From Lichina pygmaea (Eukaryota; Ascomycota; Lichinomycetes; Lichinales; Lichinaceae): a stretch of DNA of 64,000 nucleotides. Positions 21,301 to 31,168 of this stretch are shown piece after piece. The stretch lies in contig OY730172.1 of the NCBI GenBank assembly GCA_963422465.1, forward strand, positions 682,001-746,000, in the 5' to 3' direction. The notes below the pieces were generated by a model, which saw nothing but the letters and a program-made list of their open reading frames with translations, was not told the DNA's origin and ran no database searches. Position 1 is the stretch's first letter. Each line of letters begins with the position of its first letter. Made by a program: the position numbers and the translations under genes.

Positions 21301-21520
21301 CGAAGCGAGTGCGGGTGATGTCCTGGCAAGAGGCGAGAGACGAGCTCGACGAAAGGGTATCATGAGACGCCGGTGTAGCCTGGCCCCGAGGGGGCTACCA
21401 GGGCGACGCGACATCCAGACATCGCACGAGCTTGGAGCGGAAGAGGCGACGAAGGCGAAGCAGAGGCTTACCGATGGCGGCGAAAGAACAGATGATGTAG
21501 ACATTCGAGACCTGCACCAT
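19324..21520 (-). CDS. MFS hexose/monosaccharide transporter (585 aa)
   Basis: Three minus-strand exons: 21472-21520, 20915-21140 and 19324-20806, closing to 586 codons. The first exon is only 49 nt and encodes MVQVSNVYIICSFAAIG, the usual start of this fungal group. Family motifs follow in order: GGLFGFDISSMSGVLG in the first membrane helix, SSFIADKYSRK in loop 2-3, GRTISGLAIG, VPIYQSEIAPKEIRGR, a variant of PESPRWL (FPLSPRWLG), QLCGMNVMMYYIVYIM in helix 7, DRWGRRPSLL, WTYPAEIFPSKVRAKA and PETKGKTLEEMDEVF. Twelve membrane helices are expected, with sugar-proton symport at the plasma membrane. It resembles fungal high-affinity glucose transporters. Intron 1 (331 bp) holds a CA microsatellite. 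The C-terminal tail is unusual: about 11 Gly then runs of Gly, Asn and Ser encoded by triplet repeats. Confidence 0.94.
21261..21299 (+). repeat. CA dinucleotide microsatellite in transporter intron 1
   Basis: About 20 CA units, preceded by an alternating GC/GT tract from 21240. The whole 60 bases are alternating purine-pyrimidine, a Z-DNA-prone pattern. Confidence 0.95.
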
Positions 21521-22351
21521 CCTGACGGCAACGACGATAGGCCCGTCGTGGGCCGGAACGGTCGATTCGACGTCGTGATGAGCGGCGATGGCGTCGCCGG
21601 CGGATGGCTGGGAGACGCGGCGGCGACGACCGGCGACCGACGACGACGATGATGACGACGACGGTGATGACGATGATGAGTCGTCGATGGGCGACACGAA
21701 CGGGATCCGACGGAAGGAGACGCCGGAGAAGGGAGGAGAGGGAGTGTAACCATCGATCGCACGGCCCCAGGACCAAAGGGGGCGATAGGGAGGTCGTCCG
21801 GGGGGGGGGGTACCGTGTCGGATGGGTCGAAGGGGGAGAGGGGGGGGGGGGGGGGGGGGGTAAGGGCAGTGTTCTTTAACAGTACCTCCGTACGAATGTA
21901 GCGTCTCACTGTACGTCTGTAGCGCCTTAGCGACGACCAGGATGGGCACGATAAACTCGGCCCTAGCCGGGGGGAGGGGGGGAGGGGGGGAGGGGGGGGG
22001 AAGGGGGGGATCTCCGGCGGGCGACCGGACTCCGGGGCCTGCTTACTCACTCGACGGAGGGCACTGCCGTCGCTCGCAGACGCTGTGGGCCATGGTGGCT
22101 GACCGACCGACCGACCGACCGACCGACTGGCCGGCCGTCCCTGCGCCGCCGCAGCTGCTGCTGACGTTGATGCAACGTAACCGTCACCGGCGTCGACTGC
22201 GCGGACCCGCCGTTCGGCTCTCGCTGCGGCTCCCTGTCGTCGGCGCAAAGCCTGTCCTCTCTCTCCTCTCTCTCTCCTCTCGTCGACTCTCATCACCGCC
22301 CATCTCGTCTCCGTTGTCTCTGCCCTCTCGTGATGTTTCTCGTCGTCGCCC

Positions 22352-22353
<2 letters not shown>

Positions 22354-22383
<30 letters not shown>
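22354..22383 (+). repeat. poly-T tract, 30 bases
   Basis: A pure T run. A retroposed poly-A tail on the minus strand is conceivable, but no coding or SINE-like body was seen on the left side. Confidence 0.9.
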
Positions 22384-22385
<2 letters not shown>

Positions 22386-24890
22386 GGGGGAGGGTCTTTT
22401 TTTGCCTTTTCTACCGTCCGCCGGCCGTGGGATCGTCTTCCTGGCGCACCGAGTACCGTCGTTGCATGGTCGACGATACCCTACCGATGCCGGTACGGTC
22501 GACGCCAGCCGGCAAGGGGGTATGGACCTCCGTCGGCTTTGGGTTTGGCTCGGCGCAACGATAGACTGCCCCTCCAACCCCCCCCCCCCACCGCCTCCAG
22601 CCCGATCCCCTTCGGCCGGCTCCCACATCAATCAACCTAAGCGGAATGACGCCAGCGCTAAACCCAGTGCTGCTGTAGCGTCATACCCCCCTCCAGGCGG
22701 CCGGGGACGGGACGGCAGAGGAGGAGACGACTCCGTCCCAGCGAACGCCGCCGGTTCGTCCGTGACGACGATCGACGAAAAGGAGGAGGAGGAGGAGGAG
22801 GAGGATTCGAGTCGACCTCTGGGCCTTCTTGCTTCACCGGCGCCTCGCGCCTCCGTGGCTGTCGCGTCTGCAGACGTACGTACCAGGACCCAGATGCCGG
22901 CCGTCGCTTCCGCACGGCTGAGCTCTTGGCGGCGGTGCTGTGCGTCGGTGTAGGACGACGTCCCGACGGCCGGGTGGACTCATGCACATCATCTTCGCGT
23001 CGTCGCACCAACAGCAACCACAGAGCGCCATCGCGCAGTCGCGCTGCATTTGGCCGGGTGTAGTCGCCGCCGCGGTCGAGCTGCGATGAGGTGGCCGTCG
23101 TCCTCGTCGACCGGGCTCTTGCCGCTTGTGACGATCGTCTCGGCAGGCCGCCGTTACACGCCCGCGGCCAAACCGTCAAAGGCGGCGGCAAGCCGCCGTC
23201 GGCGCAGCACGAGTTGGTCAGCGGAGGGGTGAGCCACGACGATGCGCCCTACGACGCGCCGGGTGGAGCGGCAGCCCCGTCCATAGAGCCGCAGGTCACT
23301 CGTACCGGCCACGCTGGCCGATCCCGACGCCTTCCTGCACCGGCGACGGGACGATCTCGCGCCATCGTGCCGTGGACTCTTTTTCGACCTTCCAGCAAGA
23401 GAAAGGATCCGTCTTCCTGTTTTTTTTTTTTTTGGAGGGGTGGGCCGGGGGGGGGGGGGGTTCCGGCGACCCCGTGGAATCGAGCTAGAACGCGTCGAAA
23501 CGTCTTTCTCTTCGGGTCCCGAGGCCGTTGTCTGGTTCGAACGTCGTTTTCGACGAGGAGGTGTCAGCCCTAGACCTCCCAACTGGCAGCTCGTATGGCG
23601 GGGTCACGCTCTCGTATCCGTCGCTCGTGGGAGTCGGACGACGAGGGTCCTAGACGGTGGCGGCGCCGGGGCCCCTGCGATCTTCAGCCGCGTCCGTGTC
23701 GAGACGTCTCGTCGAAGAAAGGTGGCAGGTGGTCCCGCGCACGGCGCCTCGGTGGTCCTGGCGCAATGTCATGTGCGAATGCGACGTGATGCGCCGTGCC
23801 GCGTAGATTGCATTGTAGATCCGTACCGTCTGCTGCCTTCGCTCGTCCGCTCGACATGCCGGACATCGAGACGACCAGAGGCGCATGGGCCATCGTGGAG
23901 CCCAGCGTCGTCTCGCTGTCCGAGCTGCGTCCGGACGCAGGTACGTACGCTCGTGTGTACGAGTCCATACGTACTCTGAATCAGATCGGACGGAGGAGGA
24001 AGGATCGGGTCGCCCTCGTGTCTGTCGAGAGTTCGAGCCGTCTCAGAAGATTCGATCCCACGTGACCCGGCCGGCGGGATTGCTTTCTCGGTGAAGACCC
24101 CGCTCAGGCATTCGAGGCATGTCGAACCGACGCGCCCAGACACCGGTGGGGAAGCTCGAACCGACGCCCGTCACGGTAGGCCGATGGGCTGGTGGGCGAC
24201 GGCCCGCGTCACATGACGTGGGACCGAACGGCTCCTGGGTTCGTTGGATTCGTCGACTTTCGATCCGGTCGACGTGACGTAAGCCGCCGTCGATCTTCGA
24301 CGGGCCGTTCTGACGCCACCGGCAGAGAGTGATGGGCACCGGCCCTCCCCAAGATCGTCGTCCTTGGTGTTTGTCGTCCGCGGGAGACTGCGAACACCAC
24401 CACCCCAAAAAGCAACGAGCGTCGCCGACGACGCCGACGACGCCGACAACGCCGACAACGCCGACAACGGCATGAGCCGGAGCCCTAGGGCTTCATCTCT
24501 CCCCCTCGACTCCGTACTGTACCTCGAGACGACCGCCGTCGCCGGCAACGACGATGGTCGTTCGACCGACCCGGCGTCGGCAGAACGAGTCGTGAGCCGA
24601 CGCTCGGACGCTCGGACGGAGACGCATCGAGATGATACGGGCAGGTGGAGCTGTGGGGACGCCATGGACGGCTTGGTCGTACGGTGCAATGCGGTGCGGT
24701 GCAGGACAGACAACGCAGTAGCTCGAGCGGCCTCCTTGTCGAGACGGGTAGAGTCGAGCACGTCCACGTGACGATCGGGACACACAAGCGACGAGTCTGG
24801 TCTCGTCGCGGCCGCTGGGAGGAGAACCGAGTAGCGAGCTGAACAGGCCACGGCTTGACGTGACACGCGACGCAAGGCTGCTCTGGGGAG

Positions 24891-24893
<3 letters not shown>

Positions 24894-24927
<34 letters not shown>
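24894..24927 (+). repeat. GA dinucleotide microsatellite
   Basis: About 17 GA units, one interrupted. Confidence 0.95.
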
Positions 24928-24928
<1 letters not shown>

Positions 24929-25660
24929 GAATCGAGCCCTTCCTCGCATGTGAAAGCGCCGCTTGGCTCCGAGGTCGGTTTCGACCTGCCTCCGTCGGCC
25001 GATCGTGCCCCGGCCACGAGCGTCGTCCGTGGTCGGTAGCGACACTCAGGCCCTCCCCTCCTCCGCCGTGGGAGTCGTTCGCTAGGTCGAGGCCGCCGCT
25101 GCGAATGCCGACCTGCCAATAGAGGGGCGTGGAGCGGGTGGAAATCTCCCTGTCGGACGTGCTGCGGCGCTTCCGGGCCTCGCGAGAGACGGCGAGATGG
25201 AGAGAAGGCAAAACTTGCCTGGGCCTCGTACTGTAGGATCGAGTCGCTCCCCGAGTCTGCTCTGGCTCGCTGGCGCGCCGTTCACCGCCCGTCGTGACGC
25301 GAACACGAGCGCCCCCCCCCCGGGCGCCGCACCGTTCGCCCGGCGCCCCTGGAGACTTCGTGCTCGAGATGTTGCTGCGGCGCTTCCGACCTGAGCCTCC
25401 GCACGGGCGCTCTGCTGCCCCTGGGCCGTGTCGTCTTGCCTTCCCCTACCCCGTGATTGGAGACCGTACGAGACGTGTGGAAGGTGCGACCCATCGACGG
25501 TGGCGGCCGTCGCCGTCGTCGAGTCGAGAGCCGGACCTTCCTCTTCTGGCGTCGCGCTGAGGAGGAGGACCCCTCGACGGTCCACGTCGTCCACGGCCCA
25601 CCCCCCTCTTAGGGAGGACGATGCGAGAGTCTGGCTCTGGCGGCGGGGGAGCGCGCGTGC

Positions 25661-27267
25661 TCACGTCGGCCGGGCCTCGGGCTGCGCGTCCTGGAGCTCC
25701 TGCCCGGGACCGGTCTGGTCGGACCGTTCCAGAGGGCGAACCAGGGCGCGCGCCGTCCGGATCGCGCCGTCCACGTCGCCCTTGTTGAAGAGGAAGAGCC
25801 CCTGCAGGGCCGCGACGCTCGTCGTCGGCCCTCCGTCGCCGACGGCGCCTTGCCCGTCCCCGGGGGGGAGGAGACCGAGCCTTGCCAGCTCCCGCGTGAA
25901 CCGTGCCTTGCCGGACCCGTCCGGGTCCAGTTCGCCGTAGAAGCGGTCCCACAGCCGCTCGACCTGCCATCGGCCGGGCTCGCCGAGCCGGACGGTCATG
26001 TCGACCCGGCCGGGCCGGATCAGGGCCCCGTCCAGCCGTTCGGCGTGGTTCGTCGTCAGGAAGATCAGCCGCTCCTCGGCGCTCGCGACGCCGTCCAGCG
26101 CGTTCAGCAGGCCCGAGAAGGTGACGTTGGCGCCGCGGTAGCCGTCGCCGTCCGTCTGCGCGCGACGGTTCGTGAAGGCGGCGTCGACGTCCTCGAGCAG
26201 CACCATCGTCCGCGGCGGCATGTTGGTCAGCAGGTGGCCGAGCCGGTCGTCGGTGAGGCCCCGCTCGCTGAGGTTCAGGAGGGAGATGTTGTGGTCCAGC
26301 TCCCCGGCGAGCGCCTGGACGAACGAGCTCTTCCCGCTGCCCGGCGGGCCGTGCAGGAGATAGCCGCGCCGGTACGGGATTCCTCGGTCGTGGTACCACG
26401 CGCCGCTCCCCAGGAAGTCCTTGACGTCCTCGACGATCGTCTCCTTGACGCCACGGTCCAGGATGACCGACTCCAGCGGACGCTTGCGTCGCGGTTGGCC
26501 GAAGGGCCGCCACTCCGTCCCCCAGGCCGTCAGCACCACCGTCTTCCCCTCCTGCAGCCGCATCGCCAGCCTGTGCGCTTCGGCGAAGAGCTCCTCGAAC
26601 ACGTGCCGCTGCGAGTACAGCGTCGTCAGCGTGATCGTCTCCCACGGCGAGCCGCTCTGCAGGTCCAGCGCCTTGGCGTCGCGAGTGCGGTTCACGGCGA
26701 CGAAGGTGTTCTTGTATCTGAGTATGTGATGTCCGGGACCGGGGACCAGCGAGAAGCGCGTCGAGAGAGCCCCGTTGGGGTGGCTGATCTTCGAGGTCTG
26801 GATCGAGAGGTGGTGCAGGCCGGGCGTCAGCCGGCGGAGGAGACGAGCCCGGAGGCCTGCGTCTGGCCCTTGGACGCCGCCGACGCCTGCGGGAGCTCCG
26901 GCCGACGCCTGGGCTCGGAGATGGCGAGACATCCAATGTAAAAACCACTGGTACGACTCGTCGTTCCGCCCGATCTCGAGGTCGACGAGCAAGCGTCGCT
27001 TGACCAGCGAGGCTCCATGCTGGACGCCTCGTCGGGCCACGGCGAGGGCAGCACCCAGCCCGGCTAGGCCGAATCCCTGAGACGCTGTCGTCAGCGCACG
27101 TAGAGCCTGCGTGTGGAAGCCCCGCTTACCGCTGTGAAGAACGGGTTCTCCGACAGTTGTGACAGCAAGCCGCCGTCGCCGGCCGATGCTCCTACGGCAT
27201 CCGCCCCTGAGCTTTCCCTTGGCAGAGCGTTGGCATTGGCCGACAGGAGACGAGCACGACCGTCCAT
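25661..27267 (-). CDS. BCS1: mitochondrial chaperone BCS1, AAA ATPase (517 aa)
   Basis: Two minus-strand exons, 27130-27267 and 25661-27076, with a 53-bp GTAAGC...CTCAG intron; the frame closes to 518 codons. BCS1 drives the last step of respiratory complex III assembly by moving the folded Rieske protein across the inner membrane. The order is as expected: a short N-terminus with LSQLSENPFFTA, a single membrane helix GFGLAGLGAALAV (47-59), the BCS1-specific region (RRLLVDLEIGRNDESYQWFL), Walker A GPPGSGKSS at about 289, Walker B MVLLEDVDAAF at about 337, the sensor LIFLTTNHAERLD and the arginine-containing LIRPGRVDMTV. The start was set at MDGRARLL because it gives the usual length; the frame is open for 93 codons more upstream. 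The C-terminus is longer than in yeast. Confidence 0.93.
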
Positions 27268-27669
27268 GGGGGGGGGCTCAGTCTCCTTCTGGTACGTAGT
27301 AGAGGCCGCGTCAGCTAGCGGCGACTTGCATCTCTCGAGGCGCGAGCTGCAACATCGTCTTCCGCTCGACGCGAATTTGGCCCCGAGGAGGAAACCCGAC
27401 GAGGACGGCCGGATGAAATGATTCTCCGACTGCCGATCCGAGATGTCGGCCGGACTTAGGCCTTCGCCTACGTCCGAAGAGCCGACGCCCGACGACGGAC
27501 ACCGAGCACAACAACAAATCGACAGGGACGGAAACACTGCAGACAAGGCGCCCGTCTCCCCGGATAGGCTGACGCGGCCCTAGTCTATACGGCACTGTCT
27601 GGACTGGGTACCGTAGATGGCATTGAACGGGCCGGTGTCGAGGCCCATTTCGACGGCAACTAACATCCC
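27268..27669. promoter_or_regulatory. shared divergent promoter, BCS1 and NAPE-PLD
   Basis: About 400 bp between the start codons of two divergent genes. No TATA box stands out. Both products are expected at the mitochondrial inner membrane, so co-regulation is possible; that is inference. Confidence 0.5.
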
Positions 27670-29353
27670 ATGCGCTTCTCCGCCCGTCGACTGTTCTCGA
27701 TCCTGCTACACGGCAACGGCGCCAAACGCTACAGCAGCAGCAGAAGAAGCAGCAGCTTTGGTCGACCCTTCCACGCTCGACCCCGCAGAATGTCGACGGG
27801 TGGCACCGCCACGGCTCTGTTGACCGCCACCGTCGCCCGTGCTCCACGCCGCGGCGTCGAACCCGAGGACGCAAAGGACCTCCGGCATCACCTGAAGGAT
27901 GGCAAGGGCTTCGTCAACCCCTGGGATAGCTGGCGCGAACTGGGCACGTTGACGATCGGCTGGGGTCTGCTCAAGTCGGTGCGGTCCCCGATGGAGTCCT
28001 TCGCCGAGGTTCTGACGGCGGTGGGGCAGGCGGAGGTTCGTGGGCCAGGCCAACGTGCCCAAGACGGCCGCCCCGACGGTGACCGTACGGAAGCCGGTCC
28101 TCCTCGAGGAGCGATTCGGTCGCGACAGCCTCCGGGCGACGTGGCTCGGCCACGCCTGCTATCTCGTCGAATTCCCCAGCGGATTCCGCGTGCTGTTCGA
28201 CCCGGTCTTCACTGCCCGCTGCAGCCCGTTCTCGATGCTGGGGCCCAAGCGCTTTACGGAGCTGCCGTGCGAGATTGAGGACATTCCAATCGTCGACGCG
28301 GTGGTCATCAGGTGGGGGCCAGCGTCGATCCGCCCGTGGCCGTCGTGCCGAGCTGACACCTCTTCGGCAGCCACAATCACTACGACCACCTCTCGCATCC
28401 GACGGTCGTGAAGATCGGACGGAGACATCCGCACGCGCACTTCTTCGTGCCGCTGAAGAACAAGCAGTGGTTTCTCGACTGCGGCATCGAGCGAGTCACG
28501 GAGCTGGACTGGTGGGAGGACGCTGAGATTGCGCTGGGCCGGGCGCCATCTTCGCTCCCGGAGGACAAGGCACCGAAGATCGAGATGGACTTGGACCGGC
28601 GGGACCAGGAAGCGGATGGCCCGTCCGCCATCACCGCGCGCATCGGCTGCCTCCCGTGCCAGCACATCAGCGCCCGGACCGCGTTCGATCGTGCTCACGC
28701 GCTGTGGGCCAGCTGGAGCATCGAGAGCGGCGGGAAGAAGGTGTGGTTCGCGGGCGACACGGGCTACCGCGCCGTGCCGGAGCTGTCCAAGGGCGTCGAC
28801 GACTACGCACCCGACCAGGTCCACCCGCGCTGCCCGGCGTTCAAGCAGATTGGGGATCTGCGCGGCCCCTTTGACCTCGGTCTCATCCCGATTGGAGCGT
28901 ACGAGCCGCGGTGGTCGGTGCCAGGGGCCTCTTCTGTCGTCTCGCTCTTGATACAGCCGAGCTGATGGACCGTACAGGATCATGTCGCCGATGCACGCGA
29001 ACCCGTTCGACAGCGTCCACATCTTCATCGACACGCGCTGCGAGAGGGCTCTGGGCATGCACTGGGGCACGGTACGTCTCGCTCTCTTCCTCCATCTCGA
29101 GCTCGAGCTCGACCTTGGCCCTCGTTCCTCCGGTCATTTCCGTCCGACGTTCGTCGTCTCTGTCCTCTCCCACGTGACGCAACCGTTCGACTGACGAGTG
29201 TCATCTCTGCCCCCGCAAATGATCCAGTGGGTCCTCACGGAGGAAGACGTGCTCGAACCGCCCGCTCTGCTGAAGACGGCCCTGAAACGAACCGATCTGG
29301 CCGAGGAGGGCGTCTTTGACGTGTGCGACATTGGGGAGAGTAGAGAGTTTTAA
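27670..29353 (+). CDS. NAPE-hydrolysing phospholipase D, metallo-beta-lactamase fold (451 aa)
   Basis: Five exons: 27670-27983, 28030-28311, 28371-28910, 28978-29071 and 29228-29353, closing to 452 codons. The enzyme class cleaves N-acylphosphatidylethanolamines to N-acylethanolamines and phosphatidate; the yeast member is Fmp30, an inner-membrane protein linked to cardiolipin balance. Visible motifs: [23 protein letters not shown], the zinc-binding H200-N-H202-Y-D204-H205 created exactly at the exon 2/3 junction, [70 protein letters not shown] and [14 protein letters not shown]. The N-terminal 40 residues are Arg/Ser-rich, fitting a mitochondrial presequence. The first intron (46 bp) is the least certain boundary, chosen because it restores the frame. 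Confidence 0.92.
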
Positions 29354-31168
29354 AGGAGAGAAGACCGGTGTTAGGCGCTCGAAGATGCCGGGTTGTCCCT
29401 CCTCCGTCTGCATTGGCCTTCTCAGCTTACTCCCCCCTCCTACTCCTCTTTTTCCTTCTTGTCTTGTCTTCTCTCTCTCTCTCTCTCCCTCTCTCTCTTC
29501 TTTTTCTTCCTTCCTTAACATCTCTGTACTTATTTCCCACCCATCTCTCCCACCATCCGCTGCAGCCGCGACTGCGCCGAGGTTCCGTACGTCTCCAACA
29601 CATGCTCCTGCCGAAGGCAGTATCATGCTCTGGCAGATTTGATCGATTGGTTGCATTCCTACACCACTGTGAAGCTAGCTAGGCTAGATCACGTTCGAGA
29701 CGGAGCCGTTGAATACAAACGAAGGGATAAACCCGTCTCCGGGGCAAAACCCCCTCCCTCCTCATCCACCATCGTAGGATTCCATATCGTGTGTATCATG
29801 TATGACGGAGGCAATGCGTACCGTGGGCGCAGATCTCGTCACTGTGATACCGTCACGGCTCCTCTGCCCTACCCGTTGCAGCCCTTCCATGGACTGCCGC
29901 TTGCATCTAACGTGGTCTGTCCTTGGATTGCCTCTCTTAGGGCGACCAGGCTTTGCTGCAGTCCCTTCTGGGAGGGGGGCTACGGTAGGTGCCCTTGGTT
30001 CGCTTGGCGAGTGCTGTACTCCGTACGGGAGGTACTCCGTAAGGGAATAGAGCTGCCCCCCCCCCCCCCCCCCTTGCATCCTCCTGGGCAGCATCTTCCC
30101 ATGTCGGCTTCAGCTCTGGCAGATATACTTGACAGGAAGCTTGACGGGGGGGGGGGGGGGGGGGAATTCCCTTTTCTGATGCTTGAGGCAGGGTGGAAAA
30201 CCGAGGGGGGGGGGGGGGGGGGGGGATTCGACTTCTGGACATCCAAAGCCACTTGGGATCTACACTGGGATATGTGTGTGCTTTACCGTACTCGTTGTTG
30301 TACCGGTACCGGTACCGTGAATAAAAAAGGGGGGGGGGGCTTGCTCCGACGGAGTTCAACTGTCCAGCCTAAGTGCTGGACCTACAAGGCAATGGCCTGC
30401 TCTGAGCGGGGAGAAGATGATTGTCATTGACGCCCTCTCGGACCTGAGGGCTACGGTACATGGCCCCCTATCCGGCTGACTAACACTACCGGTACTGACT
30501 AAGCCAGCCTCAGCCCTGCGGCGGCAACACCCCGAGGCGGACGATCTACATACTGTACGTACAACCCCATGACCTCGAAGCTCCTGGTTAGAGATCCCCA
30601 GCGCCTTGTCACAGTACCCGGTAATTAATTACTGCTGCTTTCGTCAGTGTTGTCTCGTCGTGGTCTAGATGGAATGTTGTGTGCTTGGCCGATGCGGTGC
30701 TGCTGCTGCTGCTTCGACTGGGGGCGGGGGAGAGAGTTCTCCTGTGTAATGGATCTCTAGGTTCTGTATGTACAGTATGTAGCTACGTCTGTGGTGATAT
30801 GGTCAATCGTGAAGCTTGCTGAGGGTTCAGGTCTCTTATATGCTACGATGACGACGACGACGACGACGCGGACATACCCCCTGATCCTTCAACACAGTCT
30901 CTCTGCCGCCAAGACCACGCACAAAGGCACACACGTTGTATAATATGTATAGCGAGCCATGACATTTTCTCGTTCGAACGTCCGACTTTTCAAAAGGAAA
31001 GTAATTAACAGCTGCTTGTTCGATTACGCTCGACTGGCAGCGCAAAAAAAGTTCGATTGCGTATGCCAAATGCAACAGCAAGAACAACAAAATGGCGACA
31101 GAATCGGCAGTGATAACAGCAACGATGACAACAACAGAAGATTAAACAGAGATGTTGCAGGCGCAGGT
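29354..31168. other. low-complexity spacer between convergent genes
   Basis: A 3'-to-3' spacer with no supported gene. It contains a CT-rich run (29470-29500), poly-C (30056-30074), two poly-G runs (30146-30164, 30205-30225), tandem GGTACC (30300-30317), poly-G (30329-30339) and a GAC triplet run (30848-30868). Two GTACTCCGTA motifs lie at 30016-30041. Confidence 0.65.

Larger units (their letters stand above)
21521..25660. other. 4.1-kb gene-poor region upstream of the hexose transporter
   Basis: No gene I can support. Long open frames occur on several strands at once, as expected in GC-rich sequence; none shows a domain, and their translations are dominated by Arg, Pro and Ser. Tracts: poly-G (21841-21860), GGGGGA runs (21969-22011), GACC repeats (22101-22127), poly-T of 30 (22354-22383), GAG triplets (22782-22803), poly-T and poly-G (23420-23460), GACGCC/AACGCC triplets (24424-24470), GA repeat (24894-24927). 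It contains the promoters of the transporter and, at its right end, the 3' flank of BCS1. Confidence 0.6.

Noticed and set aside
19351-21318. A 655-codon plus-strand frame and a 557-codon minus-strand frame (19241-20914) over the hexose transporter.
   Set aside because: Both are GC-driven shadows; their translations are Gly/Arg/His-rich and lack motifs, while the transporter frame has all family signatures.
24171-25211. A 346-codon minus-strand frame in the gene-poor block.
   Set aside because: Ser/Arg-rich translation of a GA microsatellite and GC-rich sequence, with competing frames on both strands.
25446-26948. A 500-codon minus-strand frame overlapping BCS1.
   Set aside because: It is in another frame of the same strand and is Arg/Pro-rich; the BCS1 frame carries the AAA motifs.
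29639-30430. A 263-codon plus-strand frame.
   Set aside because: It is carried by poly-C and poly-G tracts that code for Pro and Gly runs in any frame.
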